From Eubacterium sp. TM05-53 (GTDB lineage: Bacteria > Bacillota_I > Bacilli_A > Erysipelotrichales > Erysipelotrichaceae), in the NCBI RefSeq assembly GCF_003436425.1, contig NZ_QSPK01000016.1, positions 1-40,489 on the forward strand: a DNA stretch of 40,489 nt. Direction: 5' to 3'. Shown in pieces: positions 25,096-34,494 of the stretch. Below the pieces are notes generated by a model. That model was given only the letters and a program-made list of their open reading frames with translations, ran no database searches and was not told the DNA's origin. The position numbers and the translations under genes are program-made. The number at the start of each line of letters is the position of its first letter. Within the stretch, counting starts at the first letter, position 1.

Positions 25096-27227
25096 TATTT
25101 ATCTTCCTCTGTTTTCTTAGGTTCTTTTTTAATATAGTGGCATTTTGGATAATTTGAACAACCAATGAAAGTTGTCCCAAAACGTGATTTTCTTCTGACA
25201 AGCTCATGACCACACTCTGGACACATTTCACCTGTTGGTTCAGGTTTTGCCTTCTTTTTCAAAGATTCGATGGTTTTACATTCTGGATAATTTGAACATG
25301 CCCAAAACTGACCATAACGACCTCTTTTAATTACCATCTTAGCTCCGCAGTTCGGACAGATTTTTTCTTCTTTTGCCTCTTCTGGAAGTTCTTCTTCGTT
25401 ATTTTCTGTATAGCGACAAGTTGGAAAATTAATACAAGAAATAAACTTGCCAAAACGACCATTACGATAAACAAGCTCGCCACCACATTCAGGGCAAATA
25501 CGTCCTACACGTTCTAATTCCTTCTTTGGCATTTTTTCATAGGCATCTTCTACAAGTGGGGCAAATTTATCATAGAATTTATGCATGTAAGATACTGAGT
25601 CCTCGTTTCCTTCGGCAATTTCATCCAAAGTTTTTTCCATATCCGCTGTATATTCTACGTTGATGACACTTGAAAAATACTGTTGTAGTTTTTCATTTGT
25701 CAAAATACCCTGCTCACTAGGAATAAATACCTTTGTCTTTGAAGTTTCACTTGCCTTTTCTAATGAGGCATAGCCACGTTTTTGTAAAGTATCAATAATT
25801 GTCGCATATGTACTTGGACGACCAATTGACTTTTCTTCAAGATCTTTAATCAAGCGTGCTTCTGTATAACGTGCTGGTGGTTCTGTAAAGTGCTGCTTTG
25901 AAGTTGGAGTTACATTTTTTAAAACTTCATTTTCTTCTAACTTAGGAAGTAAGGCATAACTTTGTTTTTCATATTTAGAATAGACTTTGTAGTAACCATC
26001 AAAAGTCATAGTTTGTCCGCTTGCACTAAATTCTAAATCGTTGTTTGTGATTTTAACACTCGTCACATCATATACGGCATCTTTCATTAAGGATGCCAAA
26101 GTACGCGCATAAATTAGTGAATACAAACGATATTGATCATTCGTTAAATGGTCTTTGATGGATTCGGGTGTACGATTAATGTTTGTTGGTCGAATGGCTT
26201 CATGTGCGTCCTGCGTATTTTTACCATTCTTTTGATGTACATGTCCAACATATTCTTTACCATATGTATTTGTGATGAATTTCTTGGCATCTGAAACAAA
26301 AATATCAGATAAACGTGTTGAGTCCGAACGCATATACGTGATCAAACCTTCCATATTTCCGCCTAGATCAATACCTTCATACATTTTTTGAGCTACACTC
26401 ATTGTCTTCTTTGCACCAAATCCTAATTTTGTACTGGCTTCCTGCTGCATAGTAGATGTTGTGAATGGAAGTTTAGGCTGTTTCTTTTTCTGCTTTTTAG
26501 AAATTGATGAAACAATATATTCTCCATTGCATCTTTCTAATAGTGCCTTAGCTTCTTCTTCATTTTTGATTTTAGGCTTTTTACCTTCAACCTTCACTAA
26601 ATCCGCTTCAAATGCTTTATTCTGTTTTTTACATTGTGCATGAATCGTCCAATACTCTTCTTGTTTAAATGCCTTGATTTCATTTTCACGATCAACAATC
26701 AATTTCAACGCCACAGATTGCACACGTCCTGCAGATTTAGACTGGATTTTATTCTGAAGCAATTTACTTAGTTTAAACCCAATAATTCGGTCTAACATAC
26801 GACGTGTTTCTTGTGATTTTACAAGGTCCATATCAATTTTTCTTGGTTCTTTCATAGCTTCAAGAATTGCAGGCTTTGTGATTTCATGGAAAACAATACG
26901 ATTGTTGTCTTCTGTATTTAAATCAAGTACACGTGCTAAATGCCATGCGATAGCTTCCCCTTCACGGTCCGGGTCACTCGCAAGATAGATATCTTGTGCT
27001 TTAGAGGCATACTCTTTTAATTCTTTTACGACTTCTTTTTTCTCTTTACTAATTTTATATTTAGGTTCGAAATCATGATCTACATCAATTCCTAAACCTT
27101 CTTTTCCGCTTGTTGCCAAATCACATACATGGCCTTTGCTGGAAACAACTCTGTATTCTTTTCCTAAATATTTTTCAATCGTCTTCGATTTGGAAGGCGA
27201 CTCTACAATAACTAAATGTTTTTTCAT
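25095..27227 (-). CDS. topA: DNA topoisomerase I
   Basis: Type IA topoisomerase that relaxes negative supercoils behind transcription. The 710 residues open with a Toprim domain ([25 protein letters not shown] near 85-92), then the gate and cap domains with the catalytic tyrosine at about residue 298 ([10 protein letters not shown]). Three C-terminal zinc ribbons begin near residues 578, 624 and 669, each of the form CPxCG...C...P.C. The ATG at 27227 follows GGGGGA and a consensus promoter. Confidence 0.97.
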   Translation of the reverse strand: MKKHLVIVESPSKSKTIEKYLGKEYRVVSSKGHVCDLATSGKEGLGIDVDHDFEPKYKISKEKKEVVKELKEYASKAQDIYLASDPDREGEAIAWHLARVLDLNTEDNNRIVFHEITKPAILEAMKEPRKIDMDLVKSQETRRMLDRIIGFKLSKLLQNKIQSKSAGRVQSVALKLIVDRENEIKAFKQEEYWTIHAQCKKQNKAFEADLVKVEGKKPKIKNEEEAKALLERCNGEYIVSSISKKQKKKQPKLPFTTSTMQQEASTKLGFGAKKTMSVAQKMYEGIDLGGNMEGLITYMRSDSTRLSDIFVSDAKKFITNTYGKEYVGHVHQKNGKNTQDAHEAIRPTNINRTPESIKDHLTNDQYRLYSLIYARTLASLMKDAVYDVTSVKITNNDLEFSASGQTMTFDGYYKVYSKYEKQSYALLPKLEENEVLKNVTPTSKQHFTEPPARYTEARLIKDLEEKSIGRPSTYATIIDTLQKRGYASLEKASETSKTKVFIPSEQGILTNEKLQQYFSSVINVEYTADMEKTLDEIAEGNEDSVSYMHKFYDKFAPLVEDAYEKMPKKELERVGRICPECGGELVYRNGRFGKFISCINFPTCRYTENNEEELPEEAKEEKICPNCGAKMVIKRGRYGQFWACSNYPECKTIESLKKKAKPEPTGEMCPECGHELVRRKSRFGTTFIGCSNYPKCHYIKKEPKKTEEDK

Positions 27228-27251
27228 TTGTTTCCCCCATATTCACGCTAT

Positions 27252-27280
27252 ATAAAACATTAAAAATTTCAATTTGTCAA
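27252..27280 (-). promoter_or_regulatory. Promoter of topA-trmFO-xerC
   Basis: TTGACA (27275-27280), a 17-base spacer and TTTTAT (27252-27257) on the - strand, located between the dprA stop and topA. Confidence 0.65.
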
Positions 27281-27283
27281 TCC

Positions 27284-28015
27284 TCAGATATCATCAACAT
27301 CTTTTAGATCCACCAAAATATTGGCTCCATTACTGATTAAATAGTTGCATCCTTGATACTTTTCATCTTGAAAAGCAGTAGGCACACAATAAATGGGCAC
27401 ACTCAATTCGAGACATTCATTCACCGTAATCATTGTTCCACTTTTATAGGTTGCCTCAATCACAACTAAGTTGCTGCTTAAAGCAGCAATCAAGCGATTG
27501 CGCCACGGAAAGTGATAGGCCAAAGGCTTCACATGCATGGGATATTCACTAATGATTAATCCACTTTTTTTCATCCTTTCAAATAAAAATGCATTTTCCT
27601 TTGGATAAATCACATTGATTCCACAACCAAGAACACCAATTGTTTTTGATGCGTTCAAATGGGCTCTGGCATCAATACCTTTGGCAAGTCCAGATACAAT
27701 GACATACTTGGATTGTAGTCTTTGTACAATCGTATCCGTATTCTGTAGTGCCTGCACTGAACAGTTTCTTGCTCCTACTATACCTACACCTTTTTCTTTC
27801 AACAAACAAACATTACCTTGATAAAAGATGATCCATGGTGGATATCTTAAATGTTTAAATGCCTCCGGATACATTTCATCAACAATTGTAAAATAAGGAT
27901 ACGGATATGAAATGATGGAATAGTTTTCGTGTGCCTTTATCGCATTGCCAATTTTCTTCCAATCTCCATCATATTGGATGGCATACCATAAAATAGCTTC
28001 TCTTTTTATTCTCAT
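27284..28015 (-). CDS. dprA: DprA/Smf protein, Rossmann core only
   Basis: DprA protects incoming single-stranded DNA and loads RecA during transformation. The 243 residues hold the Rossmann-like core: GIVGARNCS, VSGLAKGIDARAH, TIGVLGCGINVIYPKEN, SEYP, FPWRNRLIAALSSNLVVIEA. The C-terminal winged helix of longer DprA proteins is missing and the N-terminal region is short. No ribosome binding site precedes ATG 28015; instead ATGAGTATATGA, a three-codon frame, ends on it, and the rnhB terminator lies immediately upstream. No other competence gene is in the window. Confidence 0.88.
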   Translation of the reverse strand: MRIKREAILWYAIQYDGDWKKIGNAIKAHENYSIISYPYPYFTIVDEMYPEAFKHLRYPPWIIFYQGNVCLLKEKGVGIVGARNCSVQALQNTDTIVQRLQSKYVIVSGLAKGIDARAHLNASKTIGVLGCGINVIYPKENAFLFERMKKSGLIISEYPMHVKPLAYHFPWRNRLIAALSSNLVVIEATYKSGTMITVNECLELSVPIYCVPTAFQDEKYQGCNYLISNGANILVDLKDVDDI

Positions 28016-28027
28016 ATACTCATATAC

Positions 28028-28059
28028 GAAAAAAAAGAGACTTTTAACTAAAAAAGTCT
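28028..28059 (-). terminator. Terminator overlapping the rnhB stop codon
   Basis: AGACTTTT at 28038-28045 pairs with AAAAGTCT at 28052-28059. The rnhB TAG is in the loop region and CTTTTTTTT follows on the - strand. Confidence 0.8.
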
Positions 28060-28656
28060 AATTTCTTCAAGTTTTTTTACAGGCCCATAGCTTCTTCGGT
28101 AGAAATCCTGTAATCCATACTTGTTTAAAGCTTCAATATGCGCTTTTGTAGGATAGCCTTTATGTTTGGCTAAGCCATACTGTGGATACATTTCATCCAA
28201 CTTTTTCATCCAGCGATCACGCGTAACTTTCGCTAAAATACTTGCCGCTGCGATAGACAATGATTTTTGATCTCCCTTCACAATGGCTTGGTAAGGTTTA
28301 TCAATATCTGGTAATGGCATCGCATCACTTAACACAAAATCACATTGTGCTTTCTTGGCAATTTCCATCATCGCTTCTTGTGTCGCACGATAGATATTCT
28401 TCTTATCGATTGTCTTTTCATCAACCACAAGAATTTGATAATACAAAGCATCCTGAATAATTGTTTTAAACAAAGCTTCTCGCTTTTTTTCACTCAATTT
28501 TTTAGAATCATCAATTAACGCATTTTGATATCCCTTTGGAAAAATAACACCTGCTACCATCAATGGACCCGCAATAGGACCTCTTCCTGCTTCATCCATT
28601 CCTAGAACACTTTGATTTTGATCCCAATAATCATGTTCCAAAGGTCTATCCAACAT
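28048..28656 (-). CDS. rnhB: Ribonuclease HII
   Basis: Removes ribonucleotides misincorporated in DNA and RNA primers. The 202 residues contain the catalytic start LGMDEAGRGPIAGPLMVAGV (first Asp-Glu pair), SKKLSEKKREAL, VLSDAMPLP with a further catalytic Asp, and SIAAASILAKVTRDRWM. The ATG at 28656 overlaps the end of rbgA by eleven bases, as in B. subtilis where rbgA-rnhB are coupled. Confidence 0.95.
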   Translation of the reverse strand: MLDRPLEHDYWDQNQSVLGMDEAGRGPIAGPLMVAGVIFPKGYQNALIDDSKKLSEKKREALFKTIIQDALYYQILVVDEKTIDKKNIYRATQEAMMEIAKKAQCDFVLSDAMPLPDIDKPYQAIVKGDQKSLSIAAASILAKVTRDRWMKKLDEMYPQYGLAKHKGYPTKAHIEALNKYGLQDFYRRSYGPVKKLEEIRLF

Positions 28657-29494
28657 GTGGTTTCTCCCAAGTAATCAGGTCACACTTATTTTCACGAATA
28701 TCTTTGACAAAACTTAACATCAACCTGTTTTCATCAATTTCACCCTTTAATAAATAACCACGTTTTATGGCAATGTTCTGTAATGTTTCATAAGGTGTAT
28801 CCGCAATCTCTACATGATATACTGTATCAAAGATTTCAGGTTTTTCCTGCATTAAATATTCACACGCAAACAACGCCAAATCGTCCATATTTACAACTTG
28901 ATCTTTTACTGAACCAAGTAATGCTAGTTTTAGACCAACTTGTTGATCTTCAAATTTAGGCCATAATACTCCTGGCGTATCTAATAGCTCAAGCGTTTGA
29001 CCAACTTTAATCCATTGAAGACTCTTTGTCACGCCTGGACGATCTCCGGTTTGAGCCGCTTTACGTTTCGCAAACGTATTAATAAATGTACTTTTTCCGA
29101 CGTTAGGAATTCCACACACCATAGCACGCAAAGCTCTAGGCTTCATTCCTCTACGTTTTTGTTTTTCAATTAAATTGATACATAATTCATTCGATGCCTT
29201 GATCAATTGTTTTGAGAAATTCTCATGAATAAAATCCAACGCTAATACTTTCTGATTCTCTGTTTCTAAAGCATTTACCCATTGTTTGGTAAGTTCTTTA
29301 TCGGCCTTATCTTTTTTAGATAAAAGAATCAAACGTGGTTTGTTTTGAATCAATTGATCCAACATTGGATTCTTACTGGCATCCGGCATTCTTGCATCAC
29401 GAATCTCAATCACAAAATCAACTTTTTTTAAATTCTCTTCCATTTGCCTTTTGGCTTTGGTCATATGACCTGGAAACCATTGTACGTTTGCCAC
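28646..29494 (-). CDS. rbgA: Ribosome biogenesis GTPase RbgA (YlqF)
   Basis: Circularly permuted GTPase required for late 50S assembly. The 282 residues begin NVQWFPGHMTKAKRQM, then the G4 motif comes first (LSKKDKAD) followed by G1 (GIPNVGKSTFIN) and G3 (DTPGVLWP), the hallmark order of this family. The start codon is GTG at 29492-29494 and overlaps the lepB stop (TAGTG), with GGAG upstream. Placed between lepB and rnhB as in most Firmicutes. Confidence 0.95.
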   Translation of the reverse strand: MANVQWFPGHMTKAKRQMEENLKKVDFVIEIRDARMPDASKNPMLDQLIQNKPRLILLSKKDKADKELTKQWVNALETENQKVLALDFIHENFSKQLIKASNELCINLIEKQKRRGMKPRALRAMVCGIPNVGKSTFINTFAKRKAAQTGDRPGVTKSLQWIKVGQTLELLDTPGVLWPKFEDQQVGLKLALLGSVKDQVVNMDDLALFACEYLMQEKPEIFDTVYHVEIADTPYETLQNIAIKRGYLLKGEIDENRLMLSFVKDIRENKCDLITWEKPHVG

Positions 29495-30123
29495 TAATCT
29501 TTCACTCCTATATCTGAAATTGGTAATAAGACTAACATCTTCTTGGCAAAGATCTGTGATTTCTTAACAGGACCTACATAGCGTGAATCTTTAGAGTAAG
29601 GACGATTATCTCCCATTACGTAATATTCGTCATCTTTTAATTTCACTTCTTCAAAATCAACAACATCCGTATTATCGGCATTCGGTACTTTATTAAAGTA
29701 ACCAAATTTATCTACCAATGACTGACGATAATCTGGATCTATATATTTAGTCTCATCCAATACTTTTCCATTAATATATACAACATCATTTACACAGCTT
29801 ACAGTATCTCCAGGTAAACCTACTACACGTTTTACCCAATGTGTTTTCTGTCCATCTTCTTCCATGGTTACAACGACTATATCCCCTCGTTCTACACCAT
29901 TTAATAATACGCCTCCAACATTTGTGAATCCAAATTCCCCATTTTTTAATGTTGGATACATACTTCTTCCATCTACACGAACTGGGTGCGCCACAAAGTT
30001 CACAAACAATAGAATTACGATTGCACTTACTACAAATACTTTTATGAATCCAAGTATATCTTCTAGTAAAGTACGTTCGTCATCCTCATTGTACCTTAGC
30101 TCGTTTTTCTTTGATTTCTTCAT
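29494..30123 (-). CDS. lepB: Signal peptidase I
   Basis: Membrane serine protease that removes signal peptides from exported proteins. The 209 residues have a charged cytosolic N-terminus, one membrane segment at about 26-45, the nucleophile Ser54 in DGRSMYP, the general base Lys98 in HWVKRVVGLPGD, and the C-terminal box YYVMGDNRPYSKDSRYVGPV. A TATAAT at 30158-30163 (- strand) may be its own -10 after the rplS terminator, though no clear -35 is seen. Confidence 0.95.
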   Translation of the reverse strand: MKKSKKNELRYNEDDERTLLEDILGFIKVFVVSAIVILLFVNFVAHPVRVDGRSMYPTLKNGEFGFTNVGGVLLNGVERGDIVVVTMEEDGQKTHWVKRVVGLPGDTVSCVNDVVYINGKVLDETKYIDPDYRQSLVDKFGYFNKVPNADNTDVVDFEEVKLKDDEYYVMGDNRPYSKDSRYVGPVKKSQIFAKKMLVLLPISDIGVKD

Positions 30124-30173
30124 ATAATCTCTAACCCCCCTAAAATGTTACAAATCTATTATAAAGCTATTTA

Positions 30174-30204
30174 GAAAAAAAAGCCTGAAAATCAGACTTT
30201 TTTT
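30174..30204 (-). terminator. Terminator of rplS
   Basis: A seven-pair stem (AGTCTGA with TCAGGCT on the - strand, one G-U pair) inside A7 and T8 flanks, just beyond the rplS stop. Confidence 0.75.
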
Positions 30205-30210
30205 AAACAA

Positions 30211-30558
30211 TTAACGAACTTCTTTTAAACGAGCAGCTTTACCTGAACGGTTACGTAAGTAAGATAACTTGTTACGACGTACTTTACCGTGACGAACTAC
30301 TTCAATGTGGTCAATGATTGGTGAGTGTAAAGGGAATTTACGTTCAACACCAATTTGGTTAGAAATCTTACGAACTGTAAATGTTTCAGAGATTCCTCCA
30401 CCTGCACGTTCAATTACAACACCTTCGAATACCTGGATACGGCTCTTGTCACCTTCTTTGATTTTAACGTGAACACGAACAGTACTACCAGAACGGAATG
30501 CTGGAATATCAGTCTTCAATTGTGATTTTGTTACTTCATTAACTAATCCTAAGTTCAT
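30211..30558 (-). CDS. rplS: 50S ribosomal protein L19
   Basis: Large-subunit protein at the 30S-50S interface. The 115 residues include [33 protein letters not shown] and [40 protein letters not shown], full length and unaltered. ATG 30558 follows AAGGAG. It has its own promoter and leader, separated from trmD. Confidence 0.97.
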   Translation of the reverse strand: MNLGLVNEVTKSQLKTDIPAFRSGSTVRVHVKIKEGDKSRIQVFEGVVIERAGGGISETFTVRKISNQIGVERKFPLHSPIIDHIEVVRHGKVRRNKLSYLRNRSGKAARLKEVR

Positions 30559-30640
30559 TTTCTTTTCTCCTTCTTTTCTAATATTTGGTTATCAGTTCAT
30601 TCACACAATGTGCCAGCGGAACTACCTATGCGTAAACGCC
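30559..30640 (-). promoter_or_regulatory. L19-type leader RNA before rplS
   Basis: The roughly 80-base leader can fold with GGT-AGTTC pairing to GAACT-gat-AACC around CCGCTGGCACATTGTG, plus a small GGCGTTTACGCA hairpin at its 5' end. Low-GC Gram-positives are known to carry an autoregulatory L19 leader here. Assignment is by position and rough fold only. Confidence 0.5.
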
Positions 30641-30645
30641 TATTT

Positions 30646-30674
30646 ATATTACCATGTCAATAGATTTTGCGCAA
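30646..30674 (-). promoter_or_regulatory. Promoter of rplS
   Basis: TTGCGC (30669-30674), a 17-base spacer and TAATAT (30646-30651) on the - strand, overlapping the last bases before the trmD stop. Confidence 0.5.
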
Positions 30675-30677
30675 GAA

Positions 30678-31400
30678 TTATTTTTCGATTTTTAACACTG
30701 AATCGACTACTTTTTGATCTTCTTTATTTAAATTTAAATTTTCTAATAAATCCGGACGATACATCGCTGTTCTTTTTAAAGACTCTTCATGCCTATACTT
30801 CTTGATATTCGCATGATGACCACTCAACAATACATCTGGAACTCTTTTACCATCATAGATTTCTGGCCTAGTATATTGAGGATATTCTAAAAGTCCATTT
30901 GAGAAAGAATCATCATCGCTTGAATCCTGTCTAATAACACCTGGCAAAATACGTAATATACAATCACACATGACCATACATGCACTTTCACCACCAGTTA
31001 ACACAAAGTCACCCAAAGACATTTGAATATCTACATAATCACGAATTCGCTCATCAAATCCTTCATAGTGGCCACAAATAAAAATTAAATGTTCCTTTAA
31101 AGATAATTCCTTTGCGATGGATTGATTAAAGGTCTTTCCTTGAGGTGTCAATAAGATCACCGTGCTATTTTCTGTACGAATGGATTCTAATGCATCTAAT
31201 ATAGGCTGGCACATCAAAACCATTCCAGCTCCACCACCATAAGGCGTATCATCTACATGACCATGTTTTTCTTTTGTGAACTTTCGAAAATCAATCGTTT
31301 CAAATTCAAATAAATCTTTTTCTTTGGCTCGCTTTAAAATACTTGTCGTCATCAATGGTTCAAAATATTCTGGGAATAATGTCAGTACAGATATTTTCAT
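30678..31400 (-). CDS. trmD: tRNA (guanine-37-N1)-methyltransferase TrmD
   Basis: SPOUT methyltransferase that makes m1G37 and prevents +1 frameshifting. The 240 residues include DDTPYGGGAGMVLMCQP, ICGHYEGFDERIRDY, the trefoil-knot SAM site (SLGDFVLTGGESACMVM), and the C-terminal LLSGHHANIKKYRHEESLKRT. Its ATG overlaps the rimM stop (ATGA). Confidence 0.97.
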   Translation of the reverse strand: MKISVLTLFPEYFEPLMTTSILKRAKEKDLFEFETIDFRKFTKEKHGHVDDTPYGGGAGMVLMCQPILDALESIRTENSTVILLTPQGKTFNQSIAKELSLKEHLIFICGHYEGFDERIRDYVDIQMSLGDFVLTGGESACMVMCDCILRILPGVIRQDSSDDDSFSNGLLEYPQYTRPEIYDGKRVPDVLLSGHHANIKKYRHEESLKRTAMYRPDLLENLNLNKEDQKVVDSVLKIEK

Positions 31401-31885
31401 CGTAAGCCTTCCATTTCACGAATTGTGATTTCATGAGCTTCTTTGTTCACATCTACAATAAATGCAGGTACAAAAGGCAATAAGAAACTATTTTCCTTTG
31501 ATTTAACGCGAAGTACTAAATTAGCCCCTGTTTCTAAGATATCCACAACTTCTCCAAGATTTTCTTTTTCCTCATTAAATACAGTACAATGCATTAATTC
31601 ATGATAATAATATTGACCTTCTTCAAGTTCTGGTAAATCTTCTTGAGCAATAAATAAATTCTTTGTCTTTAATTGTTCCGCTTTTTCAATGGAATCCACA
31701 CCTTCAAAATAACAATAGCCAAAGCCTTTTTGTTCACGATAACGCACAACGGTTAATGTACGACCATCTTCTAAATGTAAGACTCTACCTTTCTCAAAAC
31801 GATGCTGCGGATCATCTGTCACAAGATATAATTTACATTCACCCTTAAGTCCATGCGTATTAATGATTTGAGCTACTTTTATCAT
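31397..31885 (-). CDS. rimM: 16S rRNA processing protein RimM
   Basis: Assembly factor for the 30S head that binds S19. The 162 residues start IKVAQIINTHGLKGECKLYLVTDDP, typical for the family, with the PRC-barrel half from about residue 95 (YYHELMHCTVFNEE...LLPFVPAFIVDVNKE). ATG 31885 follows AGGAGG. A terminator hairpin lies between khpA and this gene, and it is coupled to trmD. Confidence 0.95.
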   Translation of the reverse strand: MIKVAQIINTHGLKGECKLYLVTDDPQHRFEKGRVLHLEDGRTLTVVRYREQKGFGYCYFEGVDSIEKAEQLKTKNLFIAQEDLPELEEGQYYYHELMHCTVFNEEKENLGEVVDILETGANLVLRVKSKENSFLLPFVPAFIVDVNKEAHEITIREMEGLR

Positions 31886-31895
31886 ATGTTCCTCC

Positions 31896-31925
31896 TAAAA
31901 AAATCAGGATGTGAAATCACATCCT
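31896..31925 (-). terminator. Hairpin between khpA and rimM
   Basis: AGGATGTGA at 31906-31914 and TCACATCCT at 31917-31925, followed on the - strand by ATTTTTTT. It overlaps the khpA stop codon and probably attenuates rimM-trmD, which show no clear promoter of their own. Confidence 0.7.
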
Positions 31926-32172
31926 AATACGCTTCAAATTTTACTGAAATTCTTTTGTGTACATCACGTACCGCAATAGACATCATTTGACGAATACTGC
32001 TAGCCATAATACCCTTACGGCCAATTAAACGTGCAACATCTTCACTATTGGCATATACATACAATAAAATTTCATTTTCATTTGTAGTTGCCATTGTTTT
32101 TACAGATAATGCTTTTTGATCATCTACAAGTGGTAAACAAATGTCTAATAATGTTTTTTCTAAATCAATCAT
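31924..32172 (-). CDS. khpA: KH-domain RNA-binding protein KhpA
   Basis: An 82-residue single KH domain, with the GxxG loop in RLIGRKGIMASSIRQMM. KhpA forms a heterodimer with KhpB/Jag in Firmicutes and binds small RNAs and mRNA, affecting cell division and elongation. Its ATG overlaps the rpsP stop (TAATG), the usual rpsP-khpA arrangement. Confidence 0.92.
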   Translation of the reverse strand: MIDLEKTLLDICLPLVDDQKALSVKTMATTNENEILLYVYANSEDVARLIGRKGIMASSIRQMMSIAVRDVHKRISVKFEAY

Positions 32173-32441
32173 TATTTTGAACTTTTAGCTTCGTGCATTT
32201 CTTTTAAAACACCTTCGTGTGATAAAATTGAACGAACTGTATCAGTTGGTTGTGCACCGTTGCTTAACCATTTCTTTGCTAATTCTTTGTCTAAAGTTAC
32301 TTTTTCTTCAGCTTTAGTTGGGTTGTAAGTACCGATTTGTTCGATAAAACGACCATCACGAGGACTACGTGAGTCAGCAGCTACTATACGGTAGAAAGGA
32401 GCTCCCTTTTTACCCATTCTTTTCAAACGTAATTTAACCAT
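32172..32441 (-). CDS. rpsP: 30S ribosomal protein S16
   Basis: Early-binding 30S protein. The 89 residues begin [40 protein letters not shown], essentially diagnostic. The start follows AGGTAGGA. It lies downstream of ffh and is coupled to khpA. Confidence 0.97.
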   Translation of the reverse strand: MVKLRLKRMGKKGAPFYRIVAADSRSPRDGRFIEQIGTYNPTKAEEKVTLDKELAKKWLSNGAQPTDTVRSILSHEGVLKEMHEAKSSK

Positions 32442-32491
32442 ATTTAAATTCCTACCTTTTCTAATTTATTAAAGCTCATAAAGAATAACAT

Positions 32492-32530
32492 GAATAAAAT
32501 AAGGTGTCAAGTATTTTTACTTTACACCTT
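32492..32530 (-). terminator. Hairpin between ffh and rpsP
   Basis: AAGGTGT at 32501-32507 and ACACCTT at 32524-32530 form the outer stem with an inner GTA/TAC; ATTTTATT follows on the - strand. The U run is weak, so some read-through into rpsP is likely. Confidence 0.55.
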
Positions 32531-32537
32531 AACTTTT

Positions 32538-33956
32538 TTATTTTTTCTTCTTTTTCTTTTTTGCTTTCTGTTTTTTACTACCAGAATGCTTTGACATTCC
32601 AGGCATTCCGCCTCCACGTTGCATATTCTGTAGTGCAGCCATATCAGGAAGTTTTGCCTTACCACTCATCATCTTTGTCATCATCTGCATCTGTTCTAAT
32701 TGATTGATCAAACGATTGACATCCATGACTTTAACACCCGCACCTTTGGCAATACGATTCTTTCTGGATGCCTTTAAACATGATGGATTTTCACGTTCAT
32801 ATTCCGTCATTGATAAAATAATGGCTTCACTTTTTTTCATCTGTGAATTCATTTTTTCATCATCTAAATTTTTAGCTACCTTGTTAATGCCAGGAATCAT
32901 ATTCATCATTTTCTGCATAGATCCCATTTTAGAAACCTGGCCTAATTGTGCTAATAAATCATTGAATGTGAATACACCCTGTTTCATACGTTCAGCCGTT
33001 TTCATCTGAACGTCCATATCTAATTTATCTTGAGCCTGTTCAACTAAAGTGACAATATCTCCCATTCCCAAGATACGATCTGCCATACGATCTGGGTGGA
33101 ACTCCTCTAAGTCATCCACCTTTTCACCATTTGACACAAATAATACAGGTACATTTGTGATAGAACGAACTGACAACAATCCACCACCACGTGCATCGCC
33201 ATCCATTTTGGTAACGATCAATCCTGTTACAGATAATTGTTCATTAAATTCTTTGGCAACAGTCACAATATCTTGACCTGTCATCGCATCGACAGTTAAT
33301 AAGATTTCATCAGGAACAACAAGTTCTTTCATTTGTTGAAGCTCTTGCATCAATGCTTCATCAATGTGCAAACGACCCGCCGTATCAAAGATCACTAAAT
33401 CTTTTTGACGATCTTTCGCATAGGCCAATGCCTGTCTTGCCGTTTCTACTGCAGATGTTTCTGGTCCACAAGTAAATACTTCGACATCAATACTTTTTCC
33501 TAACGTCTGTAACTGTTCAATAGCGGCAGGACGAACAACATCGCATGCAACTAATAAAACACGACGTGCTAATTTGTTCTTGCAGTAATTGGCAATCTTT
33601 GCACTCGCAGTTGTTTTACCAGTACCCTGTAAACCAACCATCATAACCGTAGTCATGCCTTGCTTTTTAAAGTGAATACGAGCATCTTCTTCACCTAATA
33701 ATACTTGCAACTCGTCATGTACGATTTTGACAACCATTTGACTAGGATTTAAAGAATCCAATACTTCTTGTCCAAGTGCTTTTTCTTTTACATTTTCGAC
33801 AAAGCTCTTTACTACATCGTAATTAACATCCGCCTCTAATAATGACATGCGCACTTCTTTCAACATGTCATTCATATTTTTCTCAGTCAGTTTTCCCTGT
33901 CCTGAAATATTTTTAAATGCTTTATTTAAGCGTTCACTTAATGATTCAAATGCCAT
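32538..33956 (-). CDS. ffh: Signal recognition particle protein Ffh
   Basis: SRP54-type GTPase that binds signal sequences on the ribosome and hands them to FtsY. The 472 residues have the N domain, the G domain with GLQGTGKTTASAKIA near residue 105, DTAGRLHIDEALMQEL and TKMDGDARGGG, then a methionine-rich M domain from about residue 300 (MMNMIPGINKVAKN, QLEQMQMMTKMMSG). The C-terminus ends in a lysine tract. ATG 33956 was chosen for the conserved MAFESLSERLNKAF start; GGGGAGA precedes it. No ylxM is next to it and no SRP RNA gene was recognised in the window. Confidence 0.97.
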   Translation of the reverse strand: MAFESLSERLNKAFKNISGQGKLTEKNMNDMLKEVRMSLLEADVNYDVVKSFVENVKEKALGQEVLDSLNPSQMVVKIVHDELQVLLGEEDARIHFKKQGMTTVMMVGLQGTGKTTASAKIANYCKNKLARRVLLVACDVVRPAAIEQLQTLGKSIDVEVFTCGPETSAVETARQALAYAKDRQKDLVIFDTAGRLHIDEALMQELQQMKELVVPDEILLTVDAMTGQDIVTVAKEFNEQLSVTGLIVTKMDGDARGGGLLSVRSITNVPVLFVSNGEKVDDLEEFHPDRMADRILGMGDIVTLVEQAQDKLDMDVQMKTAERMKQGVFTFNDLLAQLGQVSKMGSMQKMMNMIPGINKVAKNLDDEKMNSQMKKSEAIILSMTEYERENPSCLKASRKNRIAKGAGVKVMDVNRLINQLEQMQMMTKMMSGKAKLPDMAALQNMQRGGGMPGMSKHSGSKKQKAKKKKKKK

Positions 33957-33990
33957 AAATAATAATCTCCCCAAACTGTTTTAAGTTTAC

Positions 33991-34494
33991 CTAATTTTTA
34001 TTTAAATTACAATGGAAGGCCAGTCGACTTTGTCCATTTTTTAAATAAATTGTACCCACATGCTTAAATCCATGCTTCAACATGAAATTTTGCATAGGCT
34101 TATTGTCAATATGTGTATCCATGCGAATATTATTAATTTTAGAAGAACAATACTCTAATATAATATCTGCCATATGTTTTTTTAAACCACGAGTTGCGAT
34201 ACGATGAATAACACCATATGGTTCATCGTTTAGCCATTGACCATCATATATTTTATTGTAGCAAGGATCAATACCACAATAAAATACAAAACTTGCCTGA
34301 ATGCCATCTTCGTCTTCTAAGACATACATTTCGTTTTTGGCAATATCTTCTGCCAATATTTCTTGTGATGGATATCCATTTGTCCATTGATTTACATTTC
34401 CCGTTGAAGCCATAAATTTTCTAGCTCTATCATAAATTTCTAATAAAACAGGCATATCTTCTAGAGTTGCCTTACGAATTAATTCTCTTGCCAT
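33991..34494 (-). CDS. GNAT-family N-acetyltransferase
   Basis: A 167-residue acetyltransferase of the GNAT fold that would transfer acetyl from acetyl-CoA to an amine of unknown substrate. The N-terminal LIRKATLEDMPVLLEIYDRARKFMASTGNVNQW is typical of a widespread Firmicutes subgroup, and GVIHRIATRGLKKHMADIILEYC matches the acetyl-CoA binding motif A region, followed by MDTHIDNKPMQNFMLKHGFKHVG. The start at 34494 overlaps the glycosyltransferase end and has a weak GGATGG upstream. It ends 35 bases before ffh, so all three may share a transcript. Confidence 0.85.
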   Translation of the reverse strand: MARELIRKATLEDMPVLLEIYDRARKFMASTGNVNQWTNGYPSQEILAEDIAKNEMYVLEDEDGIQASFVFYCGIDPCYNKIYDGQWLNDEPYGVIHRIATRGLKKHMADIILEYCSSKINNIRMDTHIDNKPMQNFMLKHGFKHVGTIYLKNGQSRLAFHCNLNKN

